From Harmothoe impar (lineage: Eukaryota; Annelida; Polychaeta; Phyllodocida; Polynoidae), in NCBI GenBank assembly GCA_947462335.1, contig OX381707.1, forward strand, positions 79,260,610-79,324,609: a DNA stretch of 64,000 nt. Direction: 5' to 3'. The notes under the pieces were generated by a model. It had not been told where the DNA came from. It did no database searches and saw only the letters and a program-made list of their open reading frames with translations. Shown here piece by piece: positions 30,047-48,705 of this stretch (the first letter of the stretch is position 1; the number at the start of each line of letters is the position of its first letter). The position numbers and the translations under genes were made by a program.

Positions 30047-30212
30047 GGGCCTTCCATGATGTATGTACGCACCAAGGGAGGTGGGGGGGGATCTATTTTC
30101 ATGAAAATTTTGGGTACATAAACCCTTTGTTTTAATGTGGACAAGAACTTCAGGGGGGGTGGGGGGGGGTAATTTCTGGAGAAAATTTGTGTACATACTT
30201 TATGGATGGCCC
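30047..30212. mobile_element. small MITE, GGGCC(T/A)TCCAT ends
   Basis: The ends GGGCCTTCCATGATGTATG and CATACTTTATGGATGGCCC are inverted. The centre holds poly-G runs and duplicated GAAAATTT..GTACATA phrases. Confidence 0.65.
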
Positions 30213-30239
30213 GCTAGCATTTCATGAGGCACAAATTTT

Positions 30240-31922
30240 TCAAGTCAAAACCTTTCCATGCAGAAATGGCAGGAGCGTCTCACAGAATGAATGCACATAG
30301 TTGATCCGATTTCCAAGTACCCGAGATAACTTTACAGGATGCACAAACTGTTTCTTCCCAGATATGAGATTTGAGAGAAATCTATAAAACTTGTTTCTGC
30401 TAGTGAAATTCCACTGCATGTCTCCATTAAGGTAGATGGGCCGGGAAGGCCAGGAGATGCACTGTAACACATAGGGTACAGCTACTTCCAAAAACACCTG
30501 ATGCTCGTGAAATGTCCTAAATAACTCACTCGCATCAGCCATGAAGGTTTGAGGGATGAAGTAAACGTCCCCAGATCCTCCGTGAAAGAGGAGAGGATCT
30601 TGCAAGCCTGTCAGGTTTCTCAATGCCTGTCCACATCTCTGTACAAGGCTATTCTTTACTTTAGTATTGACCTCATGCATTAGTGACGACACTCTTGCTG
30701 ATGCACTTTTAAAATGATACCACCTTGTGCATTGTTTGGTAGGTTTCCTCATGCTGCAGAGGGTAGGTTGTAACGTTGCTGGTATTGACAGTGACAAGCT
30801 TGCTACTGCTGACGGTGAAATGATCAAGTCGTCAGCTAGAAAGAGAAACCCTTCTGCAGTCAGTCTGAGTAGGTGTACATGCTGCACACATATGTAGTTA
30901 TAAATCCCAGGCAACCATGTTCCAACAGTGTTGTAAACTACTATAGTGACATTCAAGTTCTTCAATTCACTGCTGCCTTCTCCATCAGGTACGCAGTAGA
31001 CTATTCTGGGAAACAAGGGCCGGTACACAAGTTCCACCATAGGGATGATATGATACATAGGATTGTTGAGCAACACAACCAGGATGATTGACGGGAAGTG
31101 CAAATCTGGCTGTTCAACCTCATAAGTAGTATCATAGCTGTGGCAAATATTTCTGTACAAGGATATGATCTGTTTGTTGTTCTGAAGAACATGGTGACGA
31201 GACTTCACTGAAGCAGATTGGAATTGTGTAAGTCGGTTGCAGGAATCAATACGAAGAGTTCACAATGAATAAATCTGTAGCTGGTCTAGCTAACAAAATA
31301 TAACTACTGTAAAGGTATATATTTCCACGCTGGACATTTTTTTTAATCTGCAAGAATATGTACAGCAGTAATATTAATCCAATATAGTAGGACAACTGCC
31401 ATATTCCAAAATTTGCAAATTTAAAATCTACGTGAAAATGTATTTTTGAGCAAATCCGCGTTAACAGTAATACCTTATTCAAAAAGTCCTTGCGGAATTC
31501 TCATTGAAATGGAAAGACCAAGGTGAGGTGGCCAGTACTGACCAATCTAACATCATAAACTAACCTAGGTTGGTCTTTTAGGGAGCCAAACAATGACTAA
31601 CAGGTTAATCACTATAATGACTGGATAACTATTCAGCACTGAGTGAAGGGAGGGAGGAGAAACCAAGGAAGGGAGATAGGAGGTGAGAGAAACCACAAAG
31701 AAGCAAGGACCACCTATAGAAGGACAGAGATATAAACTTACATGTTTGGTTTCCTAATTCCAATGCTACCAAGGAGCAGGAAAGCAGCATGGCTAGGGCA
31801 GCACACACCCCTCTCCTGTTGGTGCCTAACCCCATCCTGCGTCTCCTGGCATTGCATCCCACTGCAGGCTGAACCTTCACACTCATAGTGCCCATGATAT
31901 ATGACTGGAGGGTAGGGGCCAT
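30240..31922 (-). CDS. type II membrane glycosyltransferase-like protein, two exons
   Basis: The gene model is complement(join(30240..31207,31742..31922)), 382 residues. The intron has a GTAAGT donor (31741) and a TTCAG acceptor (31208), and the phase-1 junction keeps frame. Exon 1 gives a basic tail with RRRR, then a hydrophobic anchor (about residues 39-54), the topology of Golgi glycosyltransferases. M30 has the better start context and is an alternative start. The lumenal part has FLFLADDL (Asp186-Asp187, a possible metal site), GSGDVYFIP (271-279) and FLEVAVP, with four N-x-T sites. This resembles the uncharacterised STELLO/DUF288-like glycosyltransferase-type family, recognised from memory and not tested. 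The acceptor substrate is unknown. It is divergent from the GH9 gene. Confidence 0.75.
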
Positions 31923-33481
31923 CTGAACCGTTTCAGTGTCTCCAACAGGGATTTTATTAACCTAAAATCACTACCTGGAACAAGTCTTTTCATGGTGCTT
32001 TAATAGATGGATATATGTAGACTTACCCATCGATACTGTATTTGACCTGAACCAACCACCTAGACCAATAACCGATCTTGATCGATGGCGATTAACCGAA
32101 GCAAGTGCATGACTCATACAAACCTCCACTCATGCAAACAGCATGTACATTGATAGTAATAATCATTTCCTCAAGTAGATGTAGTGAAGTTAATAATCTA
32201 GTGGATAGATGCATGGGTGATGAAGAGTGAACAATATCATTGGAGCTGTCATCCATGACAGTGACTGGACTATAGTGTCCTGTTTATTCACATACACATG
32301 ACACACAGTTTTAAATTGTAATAGATAATTGGATTGGAGAGGAAGTACAGGGTGAATTGAGCATTGAGGTTTCCCTCTGGTAACCATCAGCTAAATAGTT
32401 ATAACAACATACCAGAAGTCACACCGTGCCTGCAGTGGTAATCTAATTGTGTAAGACCAGTGTCAAGATATGGGCTGATCTTCTGCTACACGTGTATGAT
32501 GAGTGTAAGCAAAGGGCAACTAATACTAAGAGGGTGTACTTAGGTGCTCTCCAATAAAATTGTCCCTCATCAATTAAAATACCTCAAAATACCCCAAAAA
32601 GGTGATAATATTGCTTCGAGCAGGGCTCCAAAATGCATCAATTTAGATTATTATGTAAACTTTGTATAGTTTGGGTAATAGTTGATAAAATAATAATTTC
32701 CATAGGATTATTGTAGATTTCTGGTCCTGTCTGGCCCATGGCACCCCCTGGTGGATGGAGTGTACAGTTCACTGTTCCCATGTAAATCTTTGTTAATGAA
32801 CAGCCCCTGGGGGCTACTGTTCCTGATTAGAATTCTTTCAACTTCAACATGAATATTGAGAAAAACACCTAGAAAATATATATGGAAGCAAAAACCTTTT
32901 TCAAGCAACTGAAATTTGGTTTCCTCTTTGGCTTAGTAAATAGTGTTTAAGTGGGCTATGTTAGCTGTACACTCTATCCACCAGGGGGCGCCATGGGCAG
33001 CTGAGAGACAGACAATTATTAAGTGGACCATCTTAGTATTCTTTGCTCTTTGGTGTAAAGTGTGGCCTTTCTATCAGGTTGTGATGGTGACATGTGGGCT
33101 GTAGACTGGGTGTTATGTCAGCGCTTATCAGGTCCCTGTACCATGGTACACGTTCTCCTCACCAGGGAGTGGCCATATGTTACCTACTGGGAGGGTGCTT
33201 GATGAGGATAGGTCAAACTTTGTCCATTTTAGTTCAAAACACTCAGGATTGTTTTTTTAACTCAGCTGTCAGGGATGAAGATTCTGGAATACGTTTTGAA
33301 ACTTATAGAGATGTGGAATAAAAATGATAGTGGGAATCACAACCCACTGACCCCCCCCCCCCCTTTTTTTTGGTTAAGAAATGACCTCTTTGTCAGAAGT
33401 ACACATACACCTTGCCTCGAATGGCTGCAGCATATATACAAGGACCTTACTCAAATCTTCACTGTAACTGGTAAAGCCTAG
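31923..33481. other. intergenic region between divergent genes
   Basis: This region presumably holds the promoters of the minus-strand glycosyltransferase-like gene (left) and the plus-strand GH9 gene (right). I found no convincing TATA box or CpG island. A partial duplication is seen around the phrase CACCCCCTGGTGGA (32745) and its inverted relative TCCACCAGGGGGCG (32978), and a poly-C run lies at 33350. Confidence 0.45.
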
Positions 33482-33829
33482 GTAAGTATGGTTTTGGAGT
33501 TCTGTAAGCATATTTCTTTTTATGCCATAAATGTTTTCGCGCATTGCGAGGAAATTGATAATCATTAAATTTGTGTCTTCTGTAAATATTTATATGATAT
33601 TTATGTACACATGATACTGAATTGCACAAGGATTTATGGACAAGTAATGCTCTCTTCTAGTATATCTATGCTGGGAACGCTTATATCTAACTTAACAGCT
33701 TCATCCCTTTGTCATATAGCAACATATAGGTGTGCTGGTTACACCAAGAGTCACTATGAATTGGCTTAACATAGATTAGAAACACCCAGATGCTGTAATA
33801 AAACTTACCTGGCTACGTGTCTACTTCAG
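33482..33829 (+). other. possible 5'-UTR intron of the GH9 gene
   Basis: A good donor (CCTAG/GTAAGTATGG at 33482) and a pyrimidine-rich acceptor (GTCTACTTCAG ending 33829) bracket 348 bp just before the ATG. This would place the first exon upstream of 33481. It is inferred from splice signals only. Confidence 0.35.
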
Positions 33830-33841
33830 GGAGGTGGAATC

Positions 33842-40995
<7,154 letters not shown>

Positions 40996-41088
40996 CACAA
41001 CAGGGATGCAGGCAACAACAAAGCACAGCCAGTCTCTGCATTATCAATATCATAGTTATGACGTAAGCTTAACAGTAAACAAAAGTTG

Positions 41089-41094
41089 AATAAA
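41089..41094 (+). terminator. GH9 polyadenylation signal AATAAA
   Basis: AATAAA lies 94 bp after the GH9 stop codon, the first such signal downstream, giving a short 3' UTR. Confidence 0.6.
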
Positions 41095-42559
41095 TAATAT
41101 GTTTAGTTGACTTTATTCATAGTCATGGTCTATTACTATTGCAACCAAAATTGTTGATAAATATCTCAGATTTAATAATTGAGACCTAAATTGTGTTATT
41201 TAGTCTTGGCAATTTTTTCTCCACTTGTTTATGAGCATTAACACTATTTATAAACATACACCTATGGTGGGGTCTACAGTACCTCCCTGCATAAGATATA
41301 GGCCCTATGATTGCAAGGCTTGAGTCCGATCGGTGAGAACAGCACCGATTTCGGGTAAGCTTTGAGTAGTTGAGCTTCAGCTTCAGCCCCTACCAAGAGT
41401 ATTTATTGATGACAAACAACTTGACAAGGAGTGGGCTGACCACCGACAAAACAAGTGGAAACATGCAGCAGGTTTTTGTCAAGTTGAATCATCGCAATCA
41501 GAGTAATGCTCTGTGTATTTGCAACCAATCAGAGCCTAATAAAACATTAAAAATGAATTGGTTTCAATGGATGTAGTAACGGTAATGAGGCAGTTGACAA
41601 AGAACCATGATCTGGCTGAGTGCTGTGATAAATGCTTAAAGAAAATGACTGATGCCTGTGAGCAGCAAACACCTTTTGAGGAACAAATAAAGTGAAATCA
41701 ATATACAAATGCCAACGCCCTTTGATACTGTCTCTGATGTATCTCATGAGTGTGGGCTGGGCAGTATTCCACGAAGCCACAGGCTGAGTGGGATGCGCTC
41801 CACCCCCCACAAGTGAAATACCTTAGAACGGTGTCAATGTAGTTGGCATTCGTGTTATTTTTTTTAATTTGAACCAATTTAAGGAAGGAAATCTTTTTTT
41901 TCTTAGCCCGTTCAATACGACCACATTCTATTCAATGGGGCTCTTCCAGTACTTAAGCATAGTAACTCTGGTATTCCAAATAATAAATGTCTTCAAACAG
42001 ATGCAAACTGATAAAAGATAGCTATAAGTAAATGTGAATTTCTGCTTTCTTGTTGTTTAGCTGACATAATTGAGTTATAAAAACCAAAAGCAAACATCAA
42101 ATTTCTTAAATGCTTTACCGTTCTCACAACTCAATGCTTAGACCAGTTTAACCTGCCCCAAGGATGACAGGTTCCTAAATACTCATGCAGCAGAAACGTG
42201 TGAAATTTCAGAATAGTTGTTGACAAGGTTTAAAACTAAAAAGTATAACAGAAAAATATGTAAATATAACCTACAAATCCTGCATTCTAACACAAGCCAT
42301 TTGATGTTTGATATTTATCCTGTGAATCTCCTGATATAAAATTCTGCAAATATAACTATTACAGACAATATTCTGAGGATCCTGCAAAAACGAACATAAA
42401 CACAACTTCATGTGAAAGTCACCATTTCTTGCTGCTTGGGTCCATCATATAGGGTCAAAACATGTTTGCATGGTAAATAAATATACAGAAAAAGCATTAA
42501 CTTCATAATGAGTCCCTTTTGTCTTGACCTTTATCAGACGCCTGTAACACATCAATGAT
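41095..42559. other. AT-rich intergenic DNA, no gene seen
   Basis: A fragment near 41160-41345 resembles the repeat near 9830-9900 and 13600 (GACCTAAAT..TGTTTATGA.CAT, then GAGTCCGATCGGTGAGAA). No coding signal is seen. Confidence 0.45.
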
Positions 42560-43920
42560 TCCTGTCACTGTAAGGAAAGGACAATCTAGTTTGACCTTAC
42601 CTTGACATTTGTTTGACCTTCACTCAACTATGGTCTTTTGTAAGCGGATCTGACCTTATTGGTCTGAGACAAGTAAAAACATTTCAAAGGAAGTATAACG
42701 TGGGAGCCAGACAGTGATTAAGTGAGTTCATCATCTTCCTTTGAGAAAAAATAAAACTCTCTTTTAACAGACTAATCAAAATTAACTTGAAATATGTGAT
42801 TTCTTAGGTTTCTGCCCATACAAAGCTACATGTGGTTGGATAAGTGAAAATAGTGTAATGTGAGCTATAGACCTCTAGTATATCATATTAGTAACATACC
42901 TCCACTTTTTATCATAGAACAACAATAAGGTAGACATTTATTTTGTTTTAGAAGAAGTGCTAAGCAGTCCAGCCGTTTACTATATGTAGTGCCATATGCT
43001 ATATGCAGGGAATAATCCTGACACTGGTCAAAACGATAACAGACAAGTCAATCGCTAACATTGTGGTCGCTGGTTGGTATTTCAGTCACTTCCTGACCTT
43101 CTCACTTGTTTTTAAAAGCTGCAAAGAATGCCAGACTGCAGAACATGACTCCCCATGGCGTCTTGAGGTCGGAAGTACCGTCAGTGATCAAAGCTGAAGT
43201 AGCAGTTTTGAGCTGCTGCTGGTTTCTAAAGATAGAAATGTATTCACACCAGCCATAATTGATCCTCCTGAGTCACAATCATATTATACAATTTTGCTTC
43301 CTTTGAATCTTTATTCAGGGTCTATAGTGATATAAAGGATATCCGATGAAAGATGAACTAATAAGGGAATCAGAAGTTAGAATAGAGACATCAAAGCTGT
43401 TCATCTGTCATAGGTCATCCTATGATCTTTGAGACCAACAATTTAATTGATAGTGTGCTAAATTTACTTTTAGAAGCTTTTCACGTTATGATTTATGTGA
43501 TGGTGAGCTACTCGAGAGGAAAAGTGGCATCGTTTGGAACATATATATCTCCACTTTCAATTTTAGTAGATCCTTGTCTGAAACCTTTCCTATTCTTTTA
43601 CTTGGAGCCCTGATCTCAAAATACCTCCATTGGTTTCCTCATGCTTGTGTGTTTTTATGACAAGAAGGGAGTATGAATGATCGATCATAATAACTAGACC
43701 ATGTCAAAAGAAGTCAATAAAGTAACATGAACCCTTAAGACCTGACCATTCCATGGACCCCATTTCGGCTGAAGAGGAAGTGTGCCCACCTAATAACCTT
43801 CCCTCCATGACCACCCAACATTTACCACCCAGAACAGCCTGTTTTATGATCCGGGTTTATGGAGGCAAGATCCTGGTAATATCAGTCCCTGCCTAAATTG
43901 GGCAAAGTTCCCCATGAGAA
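42560..43920 (+). repeat. long dispersed non-coding repeat, copy 1
   Basis: Blocks in order are TTTGACCTTCACTCAACT (42611), CACTTCCTGACCTTCTCAC with CAAAGAATGCCAGACTGCAG and GTCTTGAGGTCGGAAGTA (43085-43180), AAGGATATCCGATGAA (43335), CTAGACCATGTCAAA (43695) and CCTCCATGACCACCCAACAT (43800). All recur in the same order at 58420-60990. No coding capacity is seen. Confidence 0.75.
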
Positions 43921-44408
43921 GTGTTCCCAGGAATGCTAGGTTCTTGTGATTTCTTCATGCACAAAGTCACTACCATAGAAAAGCATACACACACTTGCTG
44001 CAGGTGAAATGAGAATTGGTCCTTCTTGTTATATATACAAATGTATGATTTAACTTGTGTCTAGTAGACCCGTAGCTTGTATGAGCTTGTATAAGTCATG
44101 ATGCATGTTGAATAGAAGTAGTTATTTTAAGACCAGTATCTGCCGTTACTATTTTACCTTCATTGATGTCTTTAAGGACTCTATAGACGTTCGGCAAGAA
44201 TATTGCTTTATCCTACATTATCTTAACCATGATTGACATAGTGATACATTTTTCTACATCATTGTAACTGCAAAACTGATATTTTTCACATTTTCTCCAA
44301 AATACACAATTTTGAAACATTTGGAATTTTTTTGGAACAAAAATGTAAGTAGTATAGTATGTATCGGAACGGGACCATAGTTAACTACTGTTTATTACTC
44401 AATCGACA
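43921..44408. other. AT-rich intergenic DNA, no gene seen
   Basis: No gene or clear repeat is visible before the motif array that starts at 44409. Confidence 0.45.
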
Positions 44409-44711
44409 TGCAGCCAATCAGAGGCCGCCATTTGGTCACGTGACCCGTTGCCATGGTAATGTGACCTACTTAGGGCTCTCAGCCAATCAGAAGCCAGCAT
44501 TCTGGGTGACCTACTGACCTACTTAGAAGCTCTCAGCCAATCAGAGGCCGGCATTCTGGTAACCATGGTAACGTGACCTACTTACGTCACGTGACCTACT
44601 TAGGCTCAGCCAATCAGAAGCCGGCATTCTGGTAACTAGGGTAACGTGACCTACTTAGGGTTTGTTTGTAAACAACACCACGTGGCTCTCTTGTTTGTAA
44701 ACAACACCACT
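44409..44711 (+). promoter_or_regulatory. tandem array of CCAAT, CACGTG and TGACCT motifs
   Basis: An imperfect repeat of about 55-75 bp is present in four copies. AGCCAATCAG occurs with CCAAT at 44414, 44483, 44537 and 44610, and TGACCTACTT-type sites occur six times. CACGTG occurs at 44437 and 44588 (both TCACGTGAC) and at 44679. Then TTGTTTGTAAACAACACCAC appears twice in direct repeat (44662 and 44691). These match known NF-Y, E-box/USF-TFE, nuclear-receptor half-site and forkhead consensus words. Function is inference. A minisatellite that happens to carry them is the alternative. Confidence 0.55.
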
Positions 44712-45149
44712 ATCAAAAATCTTAATTTTGGAAAAAATCTGATAAATATGAATTTTCCCTTTGCAGTGGTGTATAATATGTCTGGATTAAACAGAAAGGG
44801 ACCAAAATATACACCTACGAAAATTGCAAATAATTACAAAAATGAATGTTGATAGAGTCCTTAAGAGTGGATAAATATGAATGATAAATCATCAGACCTC
44901 AATAAAGAAATATAAAAACATGCGACATGTGTAGCTAACGACCTTCTGTCCAATCAGGGTTGATGCAGACACAGAAGATCCTGGTAATGTTTAATGTCTG
45001 CCTAAAATTAGGCGCTCATTACTGCAGGATGGAACTGTATTGGGGTACTCAGGCTACTAACGGAGTGGTCATCTTTTGACAATGAGTGGGGGGGCGCATT
45101 TTTATGCGAGCGGGTCGAAACCTTTTTTGGTCTCCCCCTCCGGCAAGTT

Positions 45150-45335
45150 GAAATTGAGCATGTCAGTATCTTTGTATTTCTCCTGTCATTTGTCATTAGG
45201 CTCCATGTCGCCTGTCGATTTTAAGAAAAGGCCATGTTCCTTGTCAATATATTTTTATTTCTCCTGTCATTTGTCACTAAGCCCCATGTCGCCTGTCGAT
45301 TTTAAGAAAAGGCCATGTCGCCCTGTCGATTTTAG
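45150..45335 (+). repeat. 80-bp tandem duplication
   Basis: TATTTCTCCTGTCATTTGTC, CATGTCGCCTGTCGATTTTA and AGAAAAGGCCATGT occur twice in series, with a third partial copy. Frames across it are artefacts of the repeat. Confidence 0.7.
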
Positions 45336-45479
45336 GGCTCCACCCCCATTAGTTGGGAGAGGGTTTATGACAGGTGCAGAGTTCTGGTTCTCAACCATTT
45401 TAGGACTGCATAGTGCTCTGATCCAAGGGTTCTGATACTGTTCTGATAAATGTAATCCTGGTTAGTCTACTCACATCCT

Positions 45480-45590
45480 GCTGACACTTAGTGAGTGTAC
45501 CAATCTGGTAGGGTCAGCATGATGCTTCAGTGTAGCACTCACCAGAGCTGCATTTATGCACTCATGCATCATGATGACAAAAGATGAAAT
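45480..45590 (+). repeat. dispersed GCATGATG repeat, relatives at 61235-61410
   Basis: AGGGTCAGCATGATG, GCACTCACCAGAGCTGCATT and TGCATCATGATGACAAA match blocks at 61340-61405. Confidence 0.55.
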
Positions 45591-46249
45591 GTTTTACATA
45601 ACTAAGCAAAAAATTCAAGCAGTGCATCAAACTATCATGGTCCTCTCGGTAAGAAAGTGGTGTATCCCTGAACCCAATAGACCATGGACCAGCTTTCTAT
45701 CATGTGATATGCCCCAAGGACTTTTTAATTAGTCACATTATTTTAATTGCATGGTAGAATCTAGGAAAGGTATGGTTTGCAAAACCTGATTGTATGATAG
45801 GTTATGAAAGTGCAAACCAGCATCTTCAGGGAGTCCTGCACCAGACACAGCTCTCCTAATCCATTAAAGTGACATGGTCCGATGATAATGGCTCAAAAAT
45901 CAATTTTGTTAAAAATGAACCAGAATGTTCCCTATGGCCATACTTCATGTGCTAGCTACTTTATTCAATCTCATTCCCTAGGATTTAGCTCAGAATTTGA
46001 CTTATTATCAGATTATGGCTCAATTTACTAATTTTGGAGTGCACGCTATAATTCCCCCATTGAGGATTACACTGTAAAATACGTTTCTTGGACCACAACT
46101 TAACCTATAATTGGACACTTATTGCCCATAAATGACATTGCATTTTGCCCTATCCTCCAAATATGATATTGTACTAACATTTGAAGCGCATTTAAGCATA
46201 ATTTAAAGTATGGAAAAAAATCGGATCATATCACTTAAAGCATTGGTCA

Positions 46250-46620
46250 AGTGAACAGCACTGGTTTGGGTAGTCAGGAGGTGGCCACAGCACCAGCTAC
46301 CTCAGCATTAAACCCTGTAGGATGTCATTGCCTCAGTCAATATCAAGACCAGACATGCCAGTCTAGTATAGCATATTTACAATACCAAAGACCCTGTCCC
46401 TACCTTCTCAGAGAGGTACCCACAGAAAGGCTCCATACCCCTGTGCAAACACACCTGCCTTCTGTATTGAATCCGTAAATGTTTGATGTATCTGGAATAA
46501 GTCTCCAGTCAGCATGCCTCAAGGGCACTTCCTCTGGTCATCAATTCCCTCTAGGTGGCAGAAAGATAAATGGGACATGGTCAAAGGTCCTTTGGCTCTC
46601 AAGGTTTCATGTTTTACCAG
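46250..46620 (+). repeat. dispersed repeat shared with 52390-52560 and 63410-63790
   Basis: The shared phrases are GCATATTTACAATACCAAA, TGCAAACACACCTGCC, TTTGATGTATCTGGAATA and CATCAATTCCCTCTAGGTGG, in the same order as around 63560-63745. Confidence 0.65.
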
Positions 46621-47700
46621 ATATTAGACCATGTGAGGTTTAAATGCAGGATGTACTTGCGGTACCCACAGGTTATGGCCTAGTCCATTTCTGAATTAAA
46701 AATAATGTGTTAAAGGTTGTCCTTTGCTAGCCTACTGCAGATAGCTTATACCCAAATGCATAAATAGTTGTACATCTAGGATTGTCAGAAAGACTTATTA
46801 TGCTACATTTAGATTATCACTCTCATCAAGAAGATGTGTGTTATAAGTTTTATTGTTATTTTTTATCATGGCCAATGATTAAAAAATAAAATATCTTCTT
46901 CTATGCAAACCTGTAAAATGAACTAAAATACTCAAACCCATGACCAAATTCAATTTAGTTTGGACTTATCACCTCACATTCATGACCAAGTCACTATGAA
47001 GCACTTAGCACTTAGCCGTTGTAGCAATTAATCTTGGAGACCAACTAACAGACCACATCCATACATGCAACCGTCCCCTATCATGGCACTGCTCCCCTTA
47101 CAACCTCCCCTCCAATTTAAGCTTTTAAAACAATCAGTATTATCAAGGCAATTAACGCACCATGCATTATCTGAGTCTGACAGCGACTTCCTGTAAAAAA
47201 TCGGCCATTTTGTTGGGGGACGTATAATGTTACTGTGTGCAGACGTAGCATACAAATATGTTGTGTAAATTTGTAAATACTCTGAGATGAATCGAGAAAT
47301 ATGTATTCATATTGATAGATTAACCATTTTAAAAGCCTAACTTGACCCTATTTGGCCACAATCTGCGATTTTTAGAGGGAGGTCCTATAAAACTCAGTGC
47401 TTTACGTCCCCCAACAAGATGGCCGCCGATTCTGCGCATAGCCCTACAGCCTTAGGTGAATTTTGTCTCTATGAACTCAGTCCTCACTCATCAGAGCTTC
47501 TTTCATCGATATTTCTGATACAATTCGTGGGGTTGGCATGATACAGCAATGCAGAACCAGTGCCATCTAGGCTGCATGTTCTGATTCCTCAATGAACTCC
47601 CCAGACAAGTACTCCAGACACATTCCCCATGCAGACAGAGCATGTGAAGGACCCATTCTGTTACCCTATTCAATCAGCAGCAGTGCACCATCCCGAGGCA
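46621..47700. other. AT-rich intergenic DNA, no gene seen
   Basis: Two YY1-like/ATGGCCG words lie near 47200 (inverse) and 47413, and CCCCCAACAA..TGGC occurs in inverse orientation at both, which suggests a decayed inverted repeat between 47195 and 47425. Confidence 0.45.
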
Positions 47701-47926
47701 TACAGTAAAACCATGTGTATAAACGACGGCTTATACGCGAATCAGATCAGCGGTGTGGCTTATAGGATCGACCCATAGTCGGGGTGCAGCTTATACGCAA
47801 GCTTTTGCTACTATGGTACAGTACTGAAGCCACTATAATAAGATCGCTGATGCGGCTTAAAAGATCGGCCCAAAGTCGGGGTGCGGCTTATACAAGAGTT
47901 AGGCTTATATGCGAGGTTTTACAGTA
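47701..47926. mobile_element. pogo-like repeat with GCGGCTTATACGCGA motifs, copy 1
   Basis: It begins TACAGTAAAACC and ends GGTTTTACAGTA, with TA at both limits. Inside, GGCTTATA phrases recur about five times, and AGTCGGGGTGCGGCTTATAC occurs with variants. A relative lies at 58697-59113. CAGT ends with a TA target suggest the pogo/Tc1-mariner group. Confidence 0.65.
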
Positions 47927-48587
47927 CCACACAGTGTAAATACAAGTTGTGCACTACTTTACCGTACAGTTGCCTTTATCTAAGACCTCAATTGTACATG
48001 TAGGTTTACATTGATAGGACTTCACTATAATTGGAAGATTTGCCTTGTGGCGCACAGAGCTGGACATGTATATACCTCGCCTATCCTATCCGACTAGTTA
48101 CTGCCCATATTCTTAAATGTTAGTGGGTTTGGTTAAGGGTTAGATCAGTTTCAAATAAAAAGAAAAAAAAGGTGTTGGGGACAGCCCTATTACTCACCAC
48201 AACATTACTATAATCTTATAACCTATCTGAAATGCATCTAAGATCACACACCGTATGTAGTTTAAGAATATGTAAGAGATGTAAACCTACAGGCACCTTG
48301 CTCCCTGTCCCTGCGAGCCTTGATAGTCAAGCAGGGGGACCCTTTTCCATCAGTTTTAAATTTTGGTTGCAAAGACTTCCTTAGTAAAATGCAAGTCAAA
48401 ACTGCAATGCGAGCCAGTGAATGATGAAGTAAGAGAATCCTGCATGTGAGGGTAGAAACAAACCAAATAAAAGCAACATAAGATGTGCAAGCTTTTTTGG
48501 CAACTTTTGGCAATTAACACAGAGCATTATTTGAAATTCATCCACGCTTCCTTTTATCTTGCTTATAAAAGGGATTTAACTGCCTAT
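47927..48587. other. intergenic DNA, no gene seen
   Basis: AT-rich DNA with short purine runs. No features were recognised. Confidence 0.45.
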
Positions 48588-48705
48588 AGCCCAAAATCCA
48601 CGGTGACAAGAAACTATTTCGCTGTGCCGCCGCTTTTTCAAAATAGCGGCAGCAGAGGTGCGATACTGTTTTAAAGCAGCTTCTTGTCGCCGTGGATTTT
48701 GGGCT
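48588..48705. mobile_element. small MITE, AGCCCAAAATCCACGG ends
   Basis: The ends AGCCCAAAATCCACGGTGAC and GTCGCCGTGGATTTTGGGCT are inverted over about 25 bp and flanked by TAT. The centre is a second palindrome built on GCCGC..GCGGC. Total length is 118 bp. Confidence 0.75.

Noticed and set aside
31246..31482. 78-codon minus-strand frame with a hydrophobic segment, as first exon of the glycosyltransferase-like gene
   Set aside because: The exon at 31922-31742 has a perfect GTAAGT donor, a type II anchor and matching phase. The 31246 frame lies within the intron and is AT-rich noise.
33094..33481. Plus-strand frames just upstream of GH9 as coding exons
   Set aside because: They cannot be joined to the GH9 ATG exon in a meaningful way, and the GH9 signal peptide already gives a good start. 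At most they are 5' UTR.
45076..45435. 119-codon plus-strand frame
   Set aside because: It is a translation of an 80-bp tandem duplication, with no protein family features.
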